Below, in pieces: positions 32,206-45,400 of a stretch of 64,000 bases of DNA. The notes under the pieces were generated by a model that was given only the letters and a program-made list of their open reading frames with translations, was not told where the DNA came from and did not search any database. Each line of letters begins with the position of its first letter. Within the stretch, counting starts at the first letter, position 1. The position numbers and the translations under genes are program-made. This DNA is from Ischnura elegans (Eukaryota; Arthropoda; Insecta; Odonata; Coenagrionidae): positions 248,001 through 312,000 of the forward strand of contig NC_060258.1 of assembly GCF_921293095.1 (NCBI RefSeq), written 5' to 3'.

Positions 32206-33737
32206 TGGTGAGAGCCTTTCTTACACCCATTGCTTTATAAATCAAACATAATATTAGGTAGTGTAATCCCTTCTGTTAATGACTGAAATAACACATTTAC
32301 CTTTGCAATCAATGAAATAGCTTGAAATATTGATAGTCTGGTTATACAGTATTTGCCTCGTTCAGTCATGGATTTTTAAGGTATTCTTAATGCATACTAG
32401 AGCTTCTAATTTGACACTAACATTTCCTTTGAGCACCTAAAAAAAACTAAGGCTCTGCGTTAAAGCTGTTAGATAGATGGCCTATAATACCCTTTTTGCA
32501 CTTAAATGTTTTTACAAAAAGTAAATTCTACGTCTCCATTATCGTCATTAATTAGAATGCTAAGCATTGGAGATTAAGCTCTGCTACATAGTCCTGCCTA
32601 TTTTATATCCTTGAAAATGGAAATCACCTTCATAGTTGAGGCAATTTGTTTGAGATCAAAATGAAGCATAAATTTCCCAAAAGCCGAGGTTCAAAAGGGA
32701 GTTTACTTATTTCCATTTCTACGTATCGTTAATGATTTTCAAGTGCGTAAATCTGTCGTCATTTGTTCTTTGTTTTCTTACTAGCATTATATTTGCTTTG
32801 ATAAAGGCATCAACAGGTATATTAACATGCACATTGGTCAATCGCCGTCATTTTCTGGCGACGCCGTCATTTCCGTATCACGATCCATCTAATCCAAATC
32901 TATCGAAACTTTTTACGCGTGTCTACAACCACTATCAATCTATGTATACCGCAAGCATGCATCGCTATGCATCACCTATTTTTACTATTGGAACTAAAGC
33001 AGTGCGCTGAGTAATGATGCTGACCAACCTATGACTTGTTTTTCATTTCTTTTCGCCTGTACTTTTCCCGTCTTGTTCCTAAGATGTGACTCTGTCTGCG
33101 TAAGCATTCCTTCTTCCACCCACTCCCTCCCACTTCCCCCTTCCCATTTGCATTTCTGTATTCTTTCTCACCTAAAGAGTCAGCAGCGTACTTTGTGCCT
33201 AGACGCGCGATTCACTGACGACATCGGGAGTCAATGAGGTCTTCGGAGGATGTCGCGAGGGGCACGTCGAGACACCGAGGTACTTTTGGCGCGCGGCACT
33301 CGTGCGCGGGATGTAATCGAGTGAAGACAATAAACGCTACTCACAGTTTGTCTGACTGTCATTACCCCTGGTTCCCTTCCTCTCTCCTGCTGAATCCGTT
33401 GATCACCGTCTCTAGCGTTACAGCTATTACTTTCTATAACCCTCGATTAATTGATATGTTGCGCGAGTTTATTTCAACGAGTGGGGAGACGACCATTTTC
33501 CTTCAATGCTTGTCAAATTTGAGGCCTGAAAACTTATTTCTCCCATGTTTTCACATGGAGTGAAAGAACTTTTGAACGAAATACATTTTCGAAAAGAGGG
33601 CTTTTTTGTAAAAATGAGTCGTACGCCACCAGCTGAGTGAGCAGGGGCAGGGAAACTCAAGGAGCGCTTGTCTGATGGTCGATGGTGACGTCAAGCCAAA
33701 AGGAGCCCGATCCGTGAGCGAGACAACCTTATATTTT
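32206..33737. other. Gene-free stretch
   Basis: No gene supported. A GC-rich patch lies at about 33220-33320. An open stretch at 32732-33010 shows no family features. Confidence 0.4.
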
Positions 33738-34010
33738 AAGGGCCTTGGTTCGTTCCTATCTTTACTGTTATAGATTACACTATAAACTACTACGTCGTCT
33801 GCAAATGATCGCAGTTTACTGAGTACTATTTCAACAACATCGTGAATATAGAGAAGGCATAGAAATGGGCCTATGATACAAGCCTAAGGGACGCCAGAAG
33901 TGACTTTAACCTCGTAGGAGACTGCATTGTCTAATACTAATCTCTGCTCGTGATCTCTGAAATGTTCTCTTATCCAGGAAATGGCATCTTCATCTAGGAT
34001 TGCAGATACC
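33738..34010 (-). pseudogene. LINE reverse transcriptase fragment
   Basis: Read on the minus strand: SAILDEDAISWIREHFRDHE, then VSYEVKVTSGVP, one stop where glutamine is expected, then IIGPFLCLLYIHDVV, and LRSFADDVVVYSVI with the catalytic two-aspartate motif. The motif order is that of CR1/Jockey-group LINEs. About 90 codons survive. Apart from the single stop it is well preserved, so it is younger than many relics here. Confidence 0.8.
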
Positions 34011-36790
34011 TATTGCGTGCTAGTGATAGGTCACCCACTCCAAAAAGAAACCCAGAAAATGGCTCACAGAATATAATGTTGAAGCATACACTTTTGCGAA
34101 TTTCTTAAAATGAGAAATAGACCAAAAATAAAATTTTCGGTTTCAAAATTAAATCATGCTCTCGTATTTCTTAACATTTGTCCTTTTATCAAAGGAAAAC
34201 AAATAATGAACTATTCTTGTTCCATCCAAGGGACGAGGAGAAAGGCTTTAAACTGAGCTACGAGCATGTGTGAGAGGACTTATTGGATTGAAAGGGAAGG
34301 ACCTATTCTGACGTTGCAGAAATGAAAACGATGAATCCAAGACCGAAAAATACAGAAAGATATGCGAGGAGAAAATGTTAACGGAGCTAGCAATGACACA
34401 GAAGAAATATATGAAGGGAAGGAGGCGTAAACAAATTCATTCAACCGTTCATGTTCCGATCTGGTCCACAAAAGTCATCCCTGCAAAGGGACATCAATTC
34501 GACGGCAAATCTGTGGCCTGGCTGCCCCTTTTGGCACCAAATCCTGAACTGACTTACACTTCTACAGGGTATTTTAGTCAACCCACCCTCTTCCTCCATA
34601 TTGCGTTGATTATTTTCTTCCGCATTCAATCCCTTCCGCATAGATCTGCTTATCCTATCCTCACTCCTTCCTCAGTTACTCTTTCGGGAACTTCTCTCCC
34701 CCACCTCTTCCTTGCTATCCTACTTACTCCCACCTCTCCATTTCTATTGGCAAGCGGCCTCTCTTTCCACCTACCCTTTCAATCCCCCTCCACCCTTTGT
34801 CCTTCCCATCTCTGTGGTTTTTTCTCCAATGTCATTCCTCTAGATTTAATAATGAAAACCTTCTTATATCCCTGGATTTTCCCGGGATCTATTTTATCAT
34901 TTTAGTTGCGTCTTTTCTCACTGTCTCCAAACTGTACGTCGGTATGTAAATTCTTCCCCAAACTTGGCAAATCCTTTCTCCCTCCCTTTCTTAAATATAT
35001 GAAAGTAATTTTCTCATGCATTACAGTTTCTTACAGCAGATGATACCTCTGTGAGCCGAAGTTCATTAAATAATTGCTGTCTGCTAACTTTTATTTCAAC
35101 CACGCTGAGATCTAGGCATAGTATGTCCGGCTTTCCTTACTTCTTTTCCCCTCTTGAAATGGCTGAATTTTTTGTTTGCGGGCCTCTCTGTAGGCCTGTT
35201 TCTTTCCCACTCTCTGCCTTCAATCTTGTGCAATTTCAAAGTATTATTTGAAAAAGTTTTTTTTTCTGAGTTTACTCGCGGCTTTTATTTTTGCGCCGAG
35301 GCGGAGGAGTCATTATTACTGTTGAAATGAGGGGAAGGGGAAATAACGGGACAACTCATAACACAAATGGGTACTTCGCTGCCAAAGACGTAGGAATGGG
35401 GAACATGCATGAAATTTGTTCATTATGCTAGTTTTTCTCATTGAATAGAAAATTTTCTCACGACTCCAAATATGTAAGTGAAAACTTTCCTAGAATTCCG
35501 CAAACTTCAATAAATGCTAATTAAAAATCATCGAATACCTCTTGAAGTCACGGACCTGAAACGCCTTCTGACGTCATCGCATGGTACAACAGTTACTTCG
35601 CTTAGAGAGTAGAGCGGTAATGCCTTGATTGGAAGATATCGAAGCAAAAATCATCAACGTGCTTTATAGTGGTTTCTAAAAGGACCAATTGACTTGAGAG
35701 GGATTTAAGAAAGCACAATACCTCAGTTTACTTTTGGTCGACTTCCTTATGGCAGCTGATTTTCTGAAAAACAGTTATTGCTCCGTCACTAGCGCGATGC
35801 GGGAGTAAAATAAGGCAGGTAAACAATTATGCGATTAATAAAAATTATTTAACGAACGTTTTTAATTATTTATTTATTGTCCATTAAGATTTAATACATC
35901 CATTGCTAGCAGAAAATCTATCTTTTATGTATTTTCTTATTTACCTACAATATTGAACTTAGATAGTTTTCCCTAATCGGCCGGAATTCAGATCTTACTG
36001 ATCGTGAAAAGGTAAAAAAAAGTATTTGATAGACACAGACATAAGCTTCAAATACTAAATATTCTGTACTTTACTTCCTGTTTATGAACAGAAACCCACT
36101 GCAGAAACGAAACAAAATTTTAGATTTTTCGTGGATATGAAGCGAGGTTTATGGGCATCACAGCATCAAATACTTAGTTTACCTTACCAATAGCCCCATA
36201 TTTCTTTATATTCTTATTTGTCCCAGTGGTTTAATCATAATAAGTATTGATTCCCATGAATAGCCTCCTTCCTTTATATATCATTCTATAATCGGTGGGC
36301 CATTGGGTACATTTCTAGGGTTGTTTACAAAGTGAAATGAGTGACATATTCTAAATTTGGTGACCATGCGAGAAATAATAGCTATTCGATAAAGCGCTAC
36401 GGTAATTCTGATTCAAGAGTGTACTTACGCTAAGAAATATCCCGTTGAAAATGCAAATAATGTATTTAACTCCATTCTGTAGGTAATAAACCACTTTCTT
36501 CTCTTATTTTTCTCCTAAGGACACATGCAACAACCTTCTCCGGCGAGTAAATAGAGGCACTTGAGTGGCAAGCCACTATACGTGATTAATATGGTTTTCA
36601 TATGTTTGTCCATGCTGCAGTACACTTATTCTACCAAGCAAATGATGTAGGTCTGTAACGTAGATCACAATCTGCAACAAACTTATTTTCATTTAATCTT
36701 TCCTAATCTCCCCAAACAATCCCCTTTATTTGTTTCAAAATATTCAGCCTGCATTTTGACGTTAAAACAGCAATTATTTTTGCCAAAAGG
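34011..36790. other. Gene-free stretch
   Basis: No gene supported. The open stretch at 34375-34905 is driven by pyrimidine-rich sequence (many S, P, L, F) and has no family features. Confidence 0.4.
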
Positions 36791-37277
36791 TATAGCAGGT
36801 TAAGATGGTAAAAAATGACCCCCGATATTTTGATAAAAACATATACACTTAAAGTCCATCCAAAATTATGGGCATACACTAAGTTTTAGGCCTCAACAAT
36901 GGAAAATAACCCCATAAAAAATTGAAACGACTTAGTTTTTTTAACCATATCTCCAGTCTTTATTTTTGTAAAATCGTTCGCTTAATTTTAAATTGTGTAT
37001 ACTATTATGGTCTTTTATAATGATTTTTTTCAAAATTTTTGAACCGAAAACTAAACTTTTACATAATTTTAAGATTTTCAAAATTAAATTAAAAAATGTA
37101 GGAAACAATTCACACGCCGGAAAAATATACGTTGTTATTCCTATCTTAAAGTATAATCCTATTTTTTCAGATTTTTAATATTGGTGAAACAGGGTCAAAA
37201 ACACGAATATCTGCTTTCTGCCGTTTGCATTTATGTATTCCAGGAGGATATTTGAGTTATATTATTGTTGAGAGCAA
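36791..37277 (-). repeat. Unnamed repeat, copy B
   Basis: Reverse-orientation partner of 25649-26138, aligned over its length with many substitutions and small gaps. The outer end reads TATAGCAGGTTAAGATGGTA and the other end TTGTTGAGAGCAA. Together they define one interspersed repeat family of about 0.5 kb. Confidence 0.8.
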
Positions 37278-37692
37278 CGCCAACAGAGAGAGAGGGGGGG
37301 GAGAAAATAAGGATGGGCGGTGTTAAATAAGTTGGAATGGACCGGGACCGTCACAATGTCGAACAATAAATATACTAGAAGAAATACCATCCACTTCATC
37401 AGAAGTGATAAAAATTCTTACGATCTCCGGTGTAAAATTTAAACTAACTCAAAATATTGTGAAAAAACACTTTTACATGGGATTAAATTTCAGGCCTATA
37501 TTTCGTCACCTTGGGCATGTTAGGGTTAATTATGATTAGTCATCGAAATATGAAGTGGCATTCATGATGTATCCAAATTGCAAACTCTTTGGTAAATTCC
37601 ACTCTAAAAACTGTAACGAATGGGTAAAATTAGACATAAAATGTTGGAAACCGCAGATGTAGGCATGGTGACAGCAGTAAGCATTTACTTAC
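37278..37692. other. Stretch after exon c (intron or flank)
   Basis: Follows the splice donor of the exon at 37693-38167 on the minus strand, so it is read as intron. No further exon was recognised. Confidence 0.4.
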
Positions 37693-38167
37693 ATCAATGA
37701 CCCCAGCACGAGGTTCCGGTTTCTCGCTTTTGTTGAAACTGGTGATAGCATCTTCCAATATATCATCCTCAACATTACTCCTCCTGTATATCGAATTGGG
37801 CGCAGCCACCCTGTCCATATTCTCGAGCACATTGTGTTCTGGCGAGGAAACTATTTTTCTCAACGCTTCCCTTTCGATCCGGAAGAGGAGAGCGTCGGTG
37901 GGCATCATCCATCTCCTTCCCCAACTGCAGGCCCCGGGACTGTTAGCATCGTAAGCAGCAATGAGTCTACTCTCCAATTCAGATAAGTCTTTTATTTTTT
38001 TATGAGCAAAGGATTCCATCCTTTCTTCTTTCATCAGGAGCGCATGATCTCTAAGATTTTGCAGCATAATCCCCGCGTCGCCATACTGGAGTATGCTATT
38101 GTCATTGGTAGAGCGGATCTGCCGCAGAAACTTATTCAGGAAAATCTCCATGGCAGCATTGCACTCC
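37693..38167 (-). CDS. Host gene exon c, product unknown
   Basis: On the minus strand the exon starts after a pyrimidine-rich acceptor (CTTACTTCCAG, exon begins GGAGTGC) and ends at GTCATTGAT before a consensus donor GTAAGTAAAT. It is 475 bp. The first base completes a codon begun in the exon at 56495-56897 (AC+G, threonine); the remaining 158 codons are open and the exit phase is 0. The text is hydrophilic and helical, for example MEIFLNKFLRQIRST, MKEERMESFAHKKIKDLSEL and WMMPTDALLFRIEREALRKI. I do not recognise the family. Lack of repeats and the clean splice signals argue for a real host exon rather than an element. Confidence 0.7.
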
Positions 38168-38563
38168 CTGGAAGTAAGTAGTATTTTTAGTAAACCATTC
38201 TTAATAATTTCACATTTATAATTTGCTCTTTAAATGTATCATCTAAAGCATTATATTGAATACCTTCGACTTGGAACTTACTTCACTATGACTGGACTGA
38301 TTTTCTAACCTTAAAACTTACTTTGGGCCCTGAATCATTTCCATGACAAATACATGTAAAGTTCGTTTTTAATGCCTATAGACCTATTTTATTTTGCATA
38401 TTTAAATTACTGGTTATGTTCACACTTTGGTGAAACATTTATCATCGGAAAGAAAAAAATTCACATTCTAATTATTGTAACTGATTTTCATTTTCCGCGT
38501 TAATTACTGTGAAATTTGAAAAACAATACGTAAAATAATGAAAATTCAGCTCTTTTGACTTAC

Positions 38564-38690
38564 GGCCCCCTTGACGACCGTGAGTATTGTTGATGTAGTT
38601 TCGTATCTCTTCTATCGGTACAGTTTGTGATATCAGCGAAGTTTTAAATTTTCCACCAGATTTTTTCAATTTAGTGGATTTGCCAAGCAT
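38564..38690 (-). other. Candidate small exon, alternative or separate
   Basis: On the minus strand ATG at 38690 opens 42 codons, basic at first (MLGKSTKLKKSGGKFKTS), ending GGGGGCC before a consensus donor GTAAGTCA at 38563 downward. Exit phase 1 does not match exon c (entry phase 2), so it cannot be spliced directly to it. It could be the first coding exon of another transcript, or chance. Confidence 0.25.
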
Positions 38691-39647
38691 GTCATCTCAC
38701 CGTTTGCAACAAAATTCGATCTCCAGTTAAATATGCTTCGTAATTTGAACCCACCACGGCTGTGCAATGGCACGCGATTAGTCACTAAAAATTGACAAAA
38801 AAAAGTTGTCGAGCATTTTGAGTGGAAAGTTCTAAAGAGACATGCATTACCACATGAATCTCGAAAGATGTGCCAATTGAATTGAAACAGGTCCATTTTC
38901 CAATTAGATTGGTAATCACAGTGACAACAAATACGTTTCTCGCCCAAACGATGTCTGTTTGCGGCTTAGATTAGGGTACACCGTATTTTTTCACACGGAC
39001 GATTATGCATGGCATACTCTCGCGTGAGTTAACCATCCAGATTGTGTTTTGTTGGTTAAAGATAGACTCACTAATAATATCTTACACTCCATTGCACTGA
39101 GAGATAGATTATTTTTATTTCTTTTAACTGTCATAATTTGTAAAAAGAGATGTATTTTCAAATTTATAGATTAAGATAATAAAAGTACAATGAATTCAAC
39201 AACTGAATGTTTCGTGTTGTATTATTTTTACAGCTCGTCTTCGGTCATAGCGCTTCAATCCTCTTTGAGACGTTTATACCACATCTCCACTCACAATACG
39301 TCAGTTATTTTTTTGACCACCAATATATTCGCTATAAATAATTTAAATGGTAAAATATCGTTTCCTGGATCCATTTAACCATTTAATTGACCATTAAACC
39401 ATTCACAAAATATTTATTTACCAAAAAAACATGAGCACTGAATTTTGTAAAATATAATGAATGATGGGATGGTAATTCATTAGGTGAAACAGGAGTGACA
39501 GAAAAATTTCACGACTGGTCACTCAAAAGAATGAAAATGAAAAACCTTAAACTTAAAAATGAGGGATAAAATGAATGCGGATGTAATGCTACACAGATGG
39601 AAAATAAAGTCATTTAAGGCCAGTTTCACTAACAAGCATAATATTCT

Positions 39648-39672
39648 CATCATCATCATTATCATCAGTTTT
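39648..39672. repeat. Short CAT microsatellite
   Basis: A CATCATCATCATTATCAT-type run, short and imperfect. Confidence 0.6.
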
Positions 39673-41121
39673 CGAAAACTCGGTTAGAATTATTATCTCA
39701 ATAATGTGAGGATCGTGGTTCACCAACGACGTTTTATTTTAGTTTCCAAAAACCAAGATAATCAAAATAAATTGTTTGGCTTGCACGTTTTTAACATCTC
39801 TGACGTGGGAAAAGCAAATAACGGCAATCAACCGTATGACATGCAATCATCTTTAATCAGCCGGTAAGTGGACAACGATGCACACAAAGAAAAAAATGAA
39901 TAGCATGAGTGTTAATATTGAGAATTAGAAAATCCCAAATATGACGTTTTCGTGGAAGTATGTATATATTTACCTTGCCGAATAACACACAAGGGTAAAA
40001 GCGTAATAAGGTAAAGGTAAGGAAAAAGCGTAGACAAACCAACAAAATATTTATCGATATCAGGTGTACGATACTTTACATCTACTATATTCTTCATACC
40101 CGACGCTTTTGCTCCGCAGATTTAGCATCTCATAATTTAGCTGTCCGTCAGTGTGTTGCAAACTAAAAACAATCATTTTTTTCGAAATGACTATACTTTC
40201 CTGTAGGATAATAAATTATATTGGCATTAAGATTAAGAAAAAATTAGGAAAAAAGGTAAGCAATATAATTATTACCTCTCCGTTGAACATTGTCAGTAGT
40301 AAACAGAACTTGATCGTGTAAATTCCAGAGTTGAAATCAGTAAGGTCAACTAACTGCCTATCAATATAACGTCTTTCTGATTTTGTAACTTCTTTTTTCT
40401 TTTTATCACTAAATACCCCGTTTACTCTACGATCGTGCCGACGTTGATCCGTACGCGCGTAACCTCAAAACGTCGTGTAAACGCGCAGAGTTACCTAACA
40501 CTGCCAAGCTTACGATGGTTAGCGCTATTGCGCCAAGAAAAAAGAATTAGGAAATGTAGATCGATGCATATACGATTCTTTCGCGCCGTTGAAATCTTGA
40601 TACGATAATTGATGTTTCATAAATAACTCTAATATTTCAAAGATATAATGCAGCGATTGAAGACATTATTGAGCAGGTAATGGAAGGACGAAAGGGGAAA
40701 GTGTTTTCTGATGTTCTATTCAGCAAATGATATTCGATATTCTATACTATAACAGTTTTATGTATTTCCTTATTTCCAGGTTAACACATGATAATTTATT
40801 CTTTATCATTATACTTCACAGATGATGGAAAATAACAAACACAAAAAACAGGATTTCACGATGAAATTCGCCAGAAATAAGGATGACATTTAGATGAGGA
40901 CATGGAGAAATCAATACGTGTACCGAATTAAGCCGAAATCTAAGAGCAATATGTATTGTATTTAATGCGTGAATATTCTTGAATGTTTTAGCATATTCTC
41001 TCGAAGAATCTAGATTCTTAAAGGCTTCTCGGACTGTTATGACTAGTTTTCGTTATACCTCATCATTCTGGATATCTGGGAGTTGAAGACATAATTTGCT
41101 CTATTGCTATTAAAAACAAAC

Positions 41122-41649
41122 TTAAATTAAATTATTTGTATAGTTATGACGGGATCCATTAAAATTTACTAATAAATGAGATAGGAACAATGTAAATAGG
41201 AATTGATAATTTTGTAGGGGAATAGGCCATTGTTGGAGGATCTTATGTCGTGAAAGAGTTTTCAAATTAGAAGAGGAATAGATGTTTACAGAAATACAAT
41301 ACCAACCGTCTGTCGTTGAAGTATCGGCAAAGTGACGCATAACAAATTCTGGAAATGTTATGGATTCAACGAGTCCATTTTTGTATCGACACAAAAATCG
41401 TTTATTGATATTGTAATCGAGAATTCTCTGCCCATCTCTTAAGGTATGGCCATAAGTAGAGTATTGTAAGGAAGAAATTATAGTGAGGAAGTCATAGAAA
41501 AATTTCAGAGCATCAGGGTCTTGTCTTAAATTCAAACCCCGCGATAATAATGCAGAATATTTTATTTCTGTGTGAATGATTTTTTTCCCCAATTTAAATA
41601 TTATTTTATAGATATCAAGTTGTGTAATAATGTGAGAAGGCATTTTCAT
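41122..41649 (-). other. Unassigned 175-codon open stretch
   Basis: An unusually long open stretch for such AT-rich sequence, on the minus strand inside the large intron. It contains LNLRQDPDALKFFYDFL, YSTYGHTLRDGQRILDYN and LVESITFPEFVMRHFAD, which read like real protein. A weak donor-like GTATTG follows DGW. No family recognised, and no good acceptor was found upstream. It may be a decayed element gene or a missed exon. Confidence 0.35.
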
Positions 41650-44600
41650 ATGGATGGCGGAGAGAGCCTAAGTACAATTGAAAAATAAAAAATACTTTGT
41701 AGAACCCATGGTTATCCAATTTCCTAATGAATACACGGGGAAGAACGTGTAGTATATGTGTTACAGATACGAGTAATCTATAAGTCAAAGTATAACTGAG
41801 GGTTTGATAGACATTTTAAAAACCTAAAGTTCCCGAGTAATACCCCGTTAAGACGGTCAAAGGCTCCGCTCCGCGGTGTCATAAAACGACCGTTTTCGCA
41901 CTAGATTCCTATGGCTCAGGGATCGGAGAGTAAAGAAAGTGTAAGAGTCTCAGTTGGTGTCTTTCTGATGGGTCTTTTTGAATGAGTCCCAGGAAAATAA
42001 CTAACTTTTTCGAGATTTGAACGCTTTTAATAGAAGCATGGTCTTCGATCGTATCCAAAGAAAACGAAATGAACTTCAATGAAACTTACCTCGGCTGAAA
42101 ACCCTCCAACATCTTCACCATAGACCATTTGAGTATCGGTGTCTTGAAGCAAAACATAAAAACGGTGAATGCTGAGCGTTAAAACCCAAAAATCTTCAAT
42201 AACCTTACCACGTCGCGGCTAATCCATTTCCCGACGCGCGGAGACGAACCCTGCCGCGCGTTTGAAAAATCGATGTAATTTCCGGCGACGCAAACATATT
42301 TGAAAGATAACCGCATGAGCACCTCAAGAAATCTTCAAAAAATGCTCTCATTTAAGTTATTCCGCCTGACTTTGCCGAAAACCCATTTGAAACTCTACCT
42401 CAATGTAAAACTTTGTCGAAAAACAGTGTCCGCCATTTTGTAACTGCACGGTAACAATTTATCGATGATATTCTTTAAGATTACAGAATATTAAAGAAAA
42501 CACCCTATGGCAACAATTTTCAGAGAAAATTGAAGACGGGCGTTTTTATGGAAATTTGCTCAAAATTGACCCTCTCTATTTCAGTAACGAGTGGGATCTT
42601 TGTCAAATGAAGTATATATCCATGAATTTCAATCATGTTTTAGTATATTTGCAAAGTTTCAAGTATATAACTCAAAAAAAGCCATTTTGTAATTTTGTCC
42701 GGCTTTTTCCGATTTCCGCCCACTCGGCTTTGCGTTCGAAATGACACTCTCATACCTATTTCTGCTTATTGAAACCTGCACGTAATTATGATCATAAAAA
42801 TATATCTCGTATCTGTTCTCGCTGCAATTTATATTTCTGAATTACTTGTCGCAGTATGATCAAAATGTAAACTACAAATTATACTGCTGCGAACAAGCCT
42901 CAAACCCTGGTACTACGGGTGAGAGTCGGCGACGCCAACTACTTCTCCAACCTCACATGTTAAAATTTTAATAACGCTTGTTAAAAGCTCTGCATAAAAT
43001 TTAATGAATTACAGCCAAACTAAGGCCCATTCTATGGAACCACTACCCATTCAGAGATGTGTTTGCAATTCGAATGCCATAAATATACGGCATTGAAAAA
43101 GGCGGAGAAGGTACGTGGTATCTCCTTGTGAGTAAAATTCCAAGTCATCTTCAATGAGAGCGAGAACTGCCTTGGAAGAATTCTTTGTCATTTTGGGATG
43201 AGTAAATAAGTATACGTCACCATATAAATTAATATAACTTCATCATCATTTATCCGTTATGGACGTTGTGTCCGATTTTAATGTTAATATTCTTCATCGC
43301 TGTCCTTCGTATTTTCCGAGATCTGATAAAGCCTCATGCACGCCATGTTACATCTGCACTCAGATTAACTCGGATAATAAGGTTTTATCGGAATAATATC
43401 GTCAGTAAAAGTATAAACCAAGATAAAAACCCAAAACCGAGCTAACGCATCTGGTAAAACACGATTGTTGTCTTATCTCATTTTTTTGGAGAATATTATC
43501 AGAGTCAAATCAATTACCATCGCTGGTTAAGCTGGCCCAAAGTGAAATAAAATACATGAAAATTACACTTGATGAAACATGACGACGTCAAATTGCAGTA
43601 ATCAACTATTGATACAGAAGCTGTCCCATATGACCGACATAAGCTCCTCGTTATACTAATTTAGAGATTCCGGCGTCGATCCAAAAGGGATGACGAAAAC
43701 GGGAGAGCTATGATACAAAAATTAGATGGTTCTTACATCTAGCAAGATTGACACTAGACTGTTTCTCAGACCACTTTAAATTCGGAGAACCTCTATTAAT
43801 TGGGATTTCTTCTGTGAATATGGGCTAGCTCGGGGATCGGGGGTGGGGGGAAGGCATCGGGAATACTTCAATATCCCGGGAGAGGGTTCAGAGTACTTAA
43901 ATGCCAGAGAGTCAAATGCTCACTCCGGGTCGCTGTTTCACGTGCTGTCCTCCGCGGGGAATTTCAACGTGTGTCTGTCTTGAAGGCTTGACACTAGAAG
44001 GACAATTCCGTCGCTCGCTCGTACTCTGCGCTTTCTCTCCGTCACTTTCCCTCCGTTACCACTTCTTGGGACTTCCATCCGACGTGCGCCCGACAGTCCG
44101 TCTCGGAAGTGTCCTTTCTGACTCCCTCGCTTTTGACCGTCTCGCTAAGATATTTGCAGCGCCTTCCTTGCTGTTTTCGGGTGATCACCTGGCCGTGATC
44201 CGACTGTTGTCTACTCTCATTCAAACTTTTGCCATAACGTCTTTCGACGCCACTCAAAATGTCCTTTAATGTACTCATTTTACCAAACAAAAGACAAACA
44301 AAATTCGTATTAGTGAGAGGATAGGTCGCTTGTCTCTTCTGTGATTGCGGGTGCCTAAGATGAACGGAATAAATGGCGAGACACGAATCAAAGACCGTGA
44401 TGAGGCTATATCATCACATTGCCCCCTGCATGGATGCATTTCTTTCCTATGAGGATGAATAATGGGTTCCAAGAGATAGAAATGATTCCATCCACCGGAA
44501 AGTAACTAAGAGTTTAAAAAGTAAAAATAATCACTTCGAAGGAGAAAAAATACTCAAGAGCAATGAGGAATGAAGGAAAAGGAATTGAAAGTTCTTAACC

Positions 44601-44854
44601 TCGATCCGTCCTCCCTTCACAAAATTTAAGCATTTGGAGCAGATCGATACGATATCCTGAATGGCCCCGTGAATAAATGAAAAAATTAATGAAAAAGTTT
44701 TGCATCGGACAGTCTGGGTGTCCTTAAAAATGGCAAATCACACTTAGATCTCCTCTTCAACAAAGGAAAATTTGAATGAGAAAAAGATGCATTCAAAATT
44801 CGAACTTTTGAATGCATCTGTTTCTCAAACCTAACCCTCTTTTTTGTATTTCTT

Positions 44855-45400
44855 TTAATTTGGATCCATCGTTTTAATGATTGATCTTTTACCCATTACT
44901 TTATCCATCGGAAAATTTAAACCGTCGGGAAACCTATTAGGAGGTATGGAACCGAAGTGAGCTTCAAAAGGAGTCATTGGGATAGATTCGTGGAACACAT
45001 CGTAAAACCAACGATTAACAAACGGTATAGTTTCTACCCAGCTTTGGTGACTCAGATTACAATAGGGAGGGAAATTCCTTGACAATTATTTCCTCGTTCG
45101 TTCACTAGGATTCGATCGCGGATGGCGTATTCACGAGTTTATTGCAGCTATCCCAGCAGGTTTTACCCCTCTTTTCAGTGACCATACGTGGACATAGTAT
45201 ATGATCTCACAAAATGTTGGTGGAAGTGCCACACAGCTAAAGATACTTATTTATTTGGCAATTAAGGCAATTGCAAACTTAAGTTTTTGCCTTAAGCCTG
45301 TTTACGGCAACGCCTGAACGAATTTGGAAAATACGTCGACGGATGTAAATTCGTATTTGTGCCCCCCCTTAGATTTTGCAATGGGCCCGTAATTTCGAGC
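44855..45400 (-). pseudogene. Ty3-type integrase relic
   Basis: On the minus strand, GPIAKSKGG near 45390 is followed, after a frameshift, by HKYEFTSVDVFSKFVQALP, which carries the first catalytic aspartate region of a retroviral-type integrase. Further down, an open stretch (45085-44855) has WVETIPFVNRWFYDVFHES then TPFEAHFGSIPP, the conserved end of the integrase core (HES, TP-E-HFG). Stops and shifts separate them and the glutamate region is lost. It is not a close copy of the fragment at 27.3 kb. Confidence 0.7.

Noticed and set aside
32732..33010. 92-codon open stretch starting with a hydrophobic segment, like a signal peptide
   Set aside because: The rest has no recognisable mature-protein pattern and no exon signals; the length is within chance.
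34375..34905. 176-codon open stretch on the plus strand
   Set aside because: Driven by pyrimidine-rich sequence, with no family motif, splice signals or repeat context.
43901..44290. Overlapping open stretches on both strands in a GC-richer patch
   Set aside because: No motif or splice evidence; openness on both strands suggests composition, not coding.
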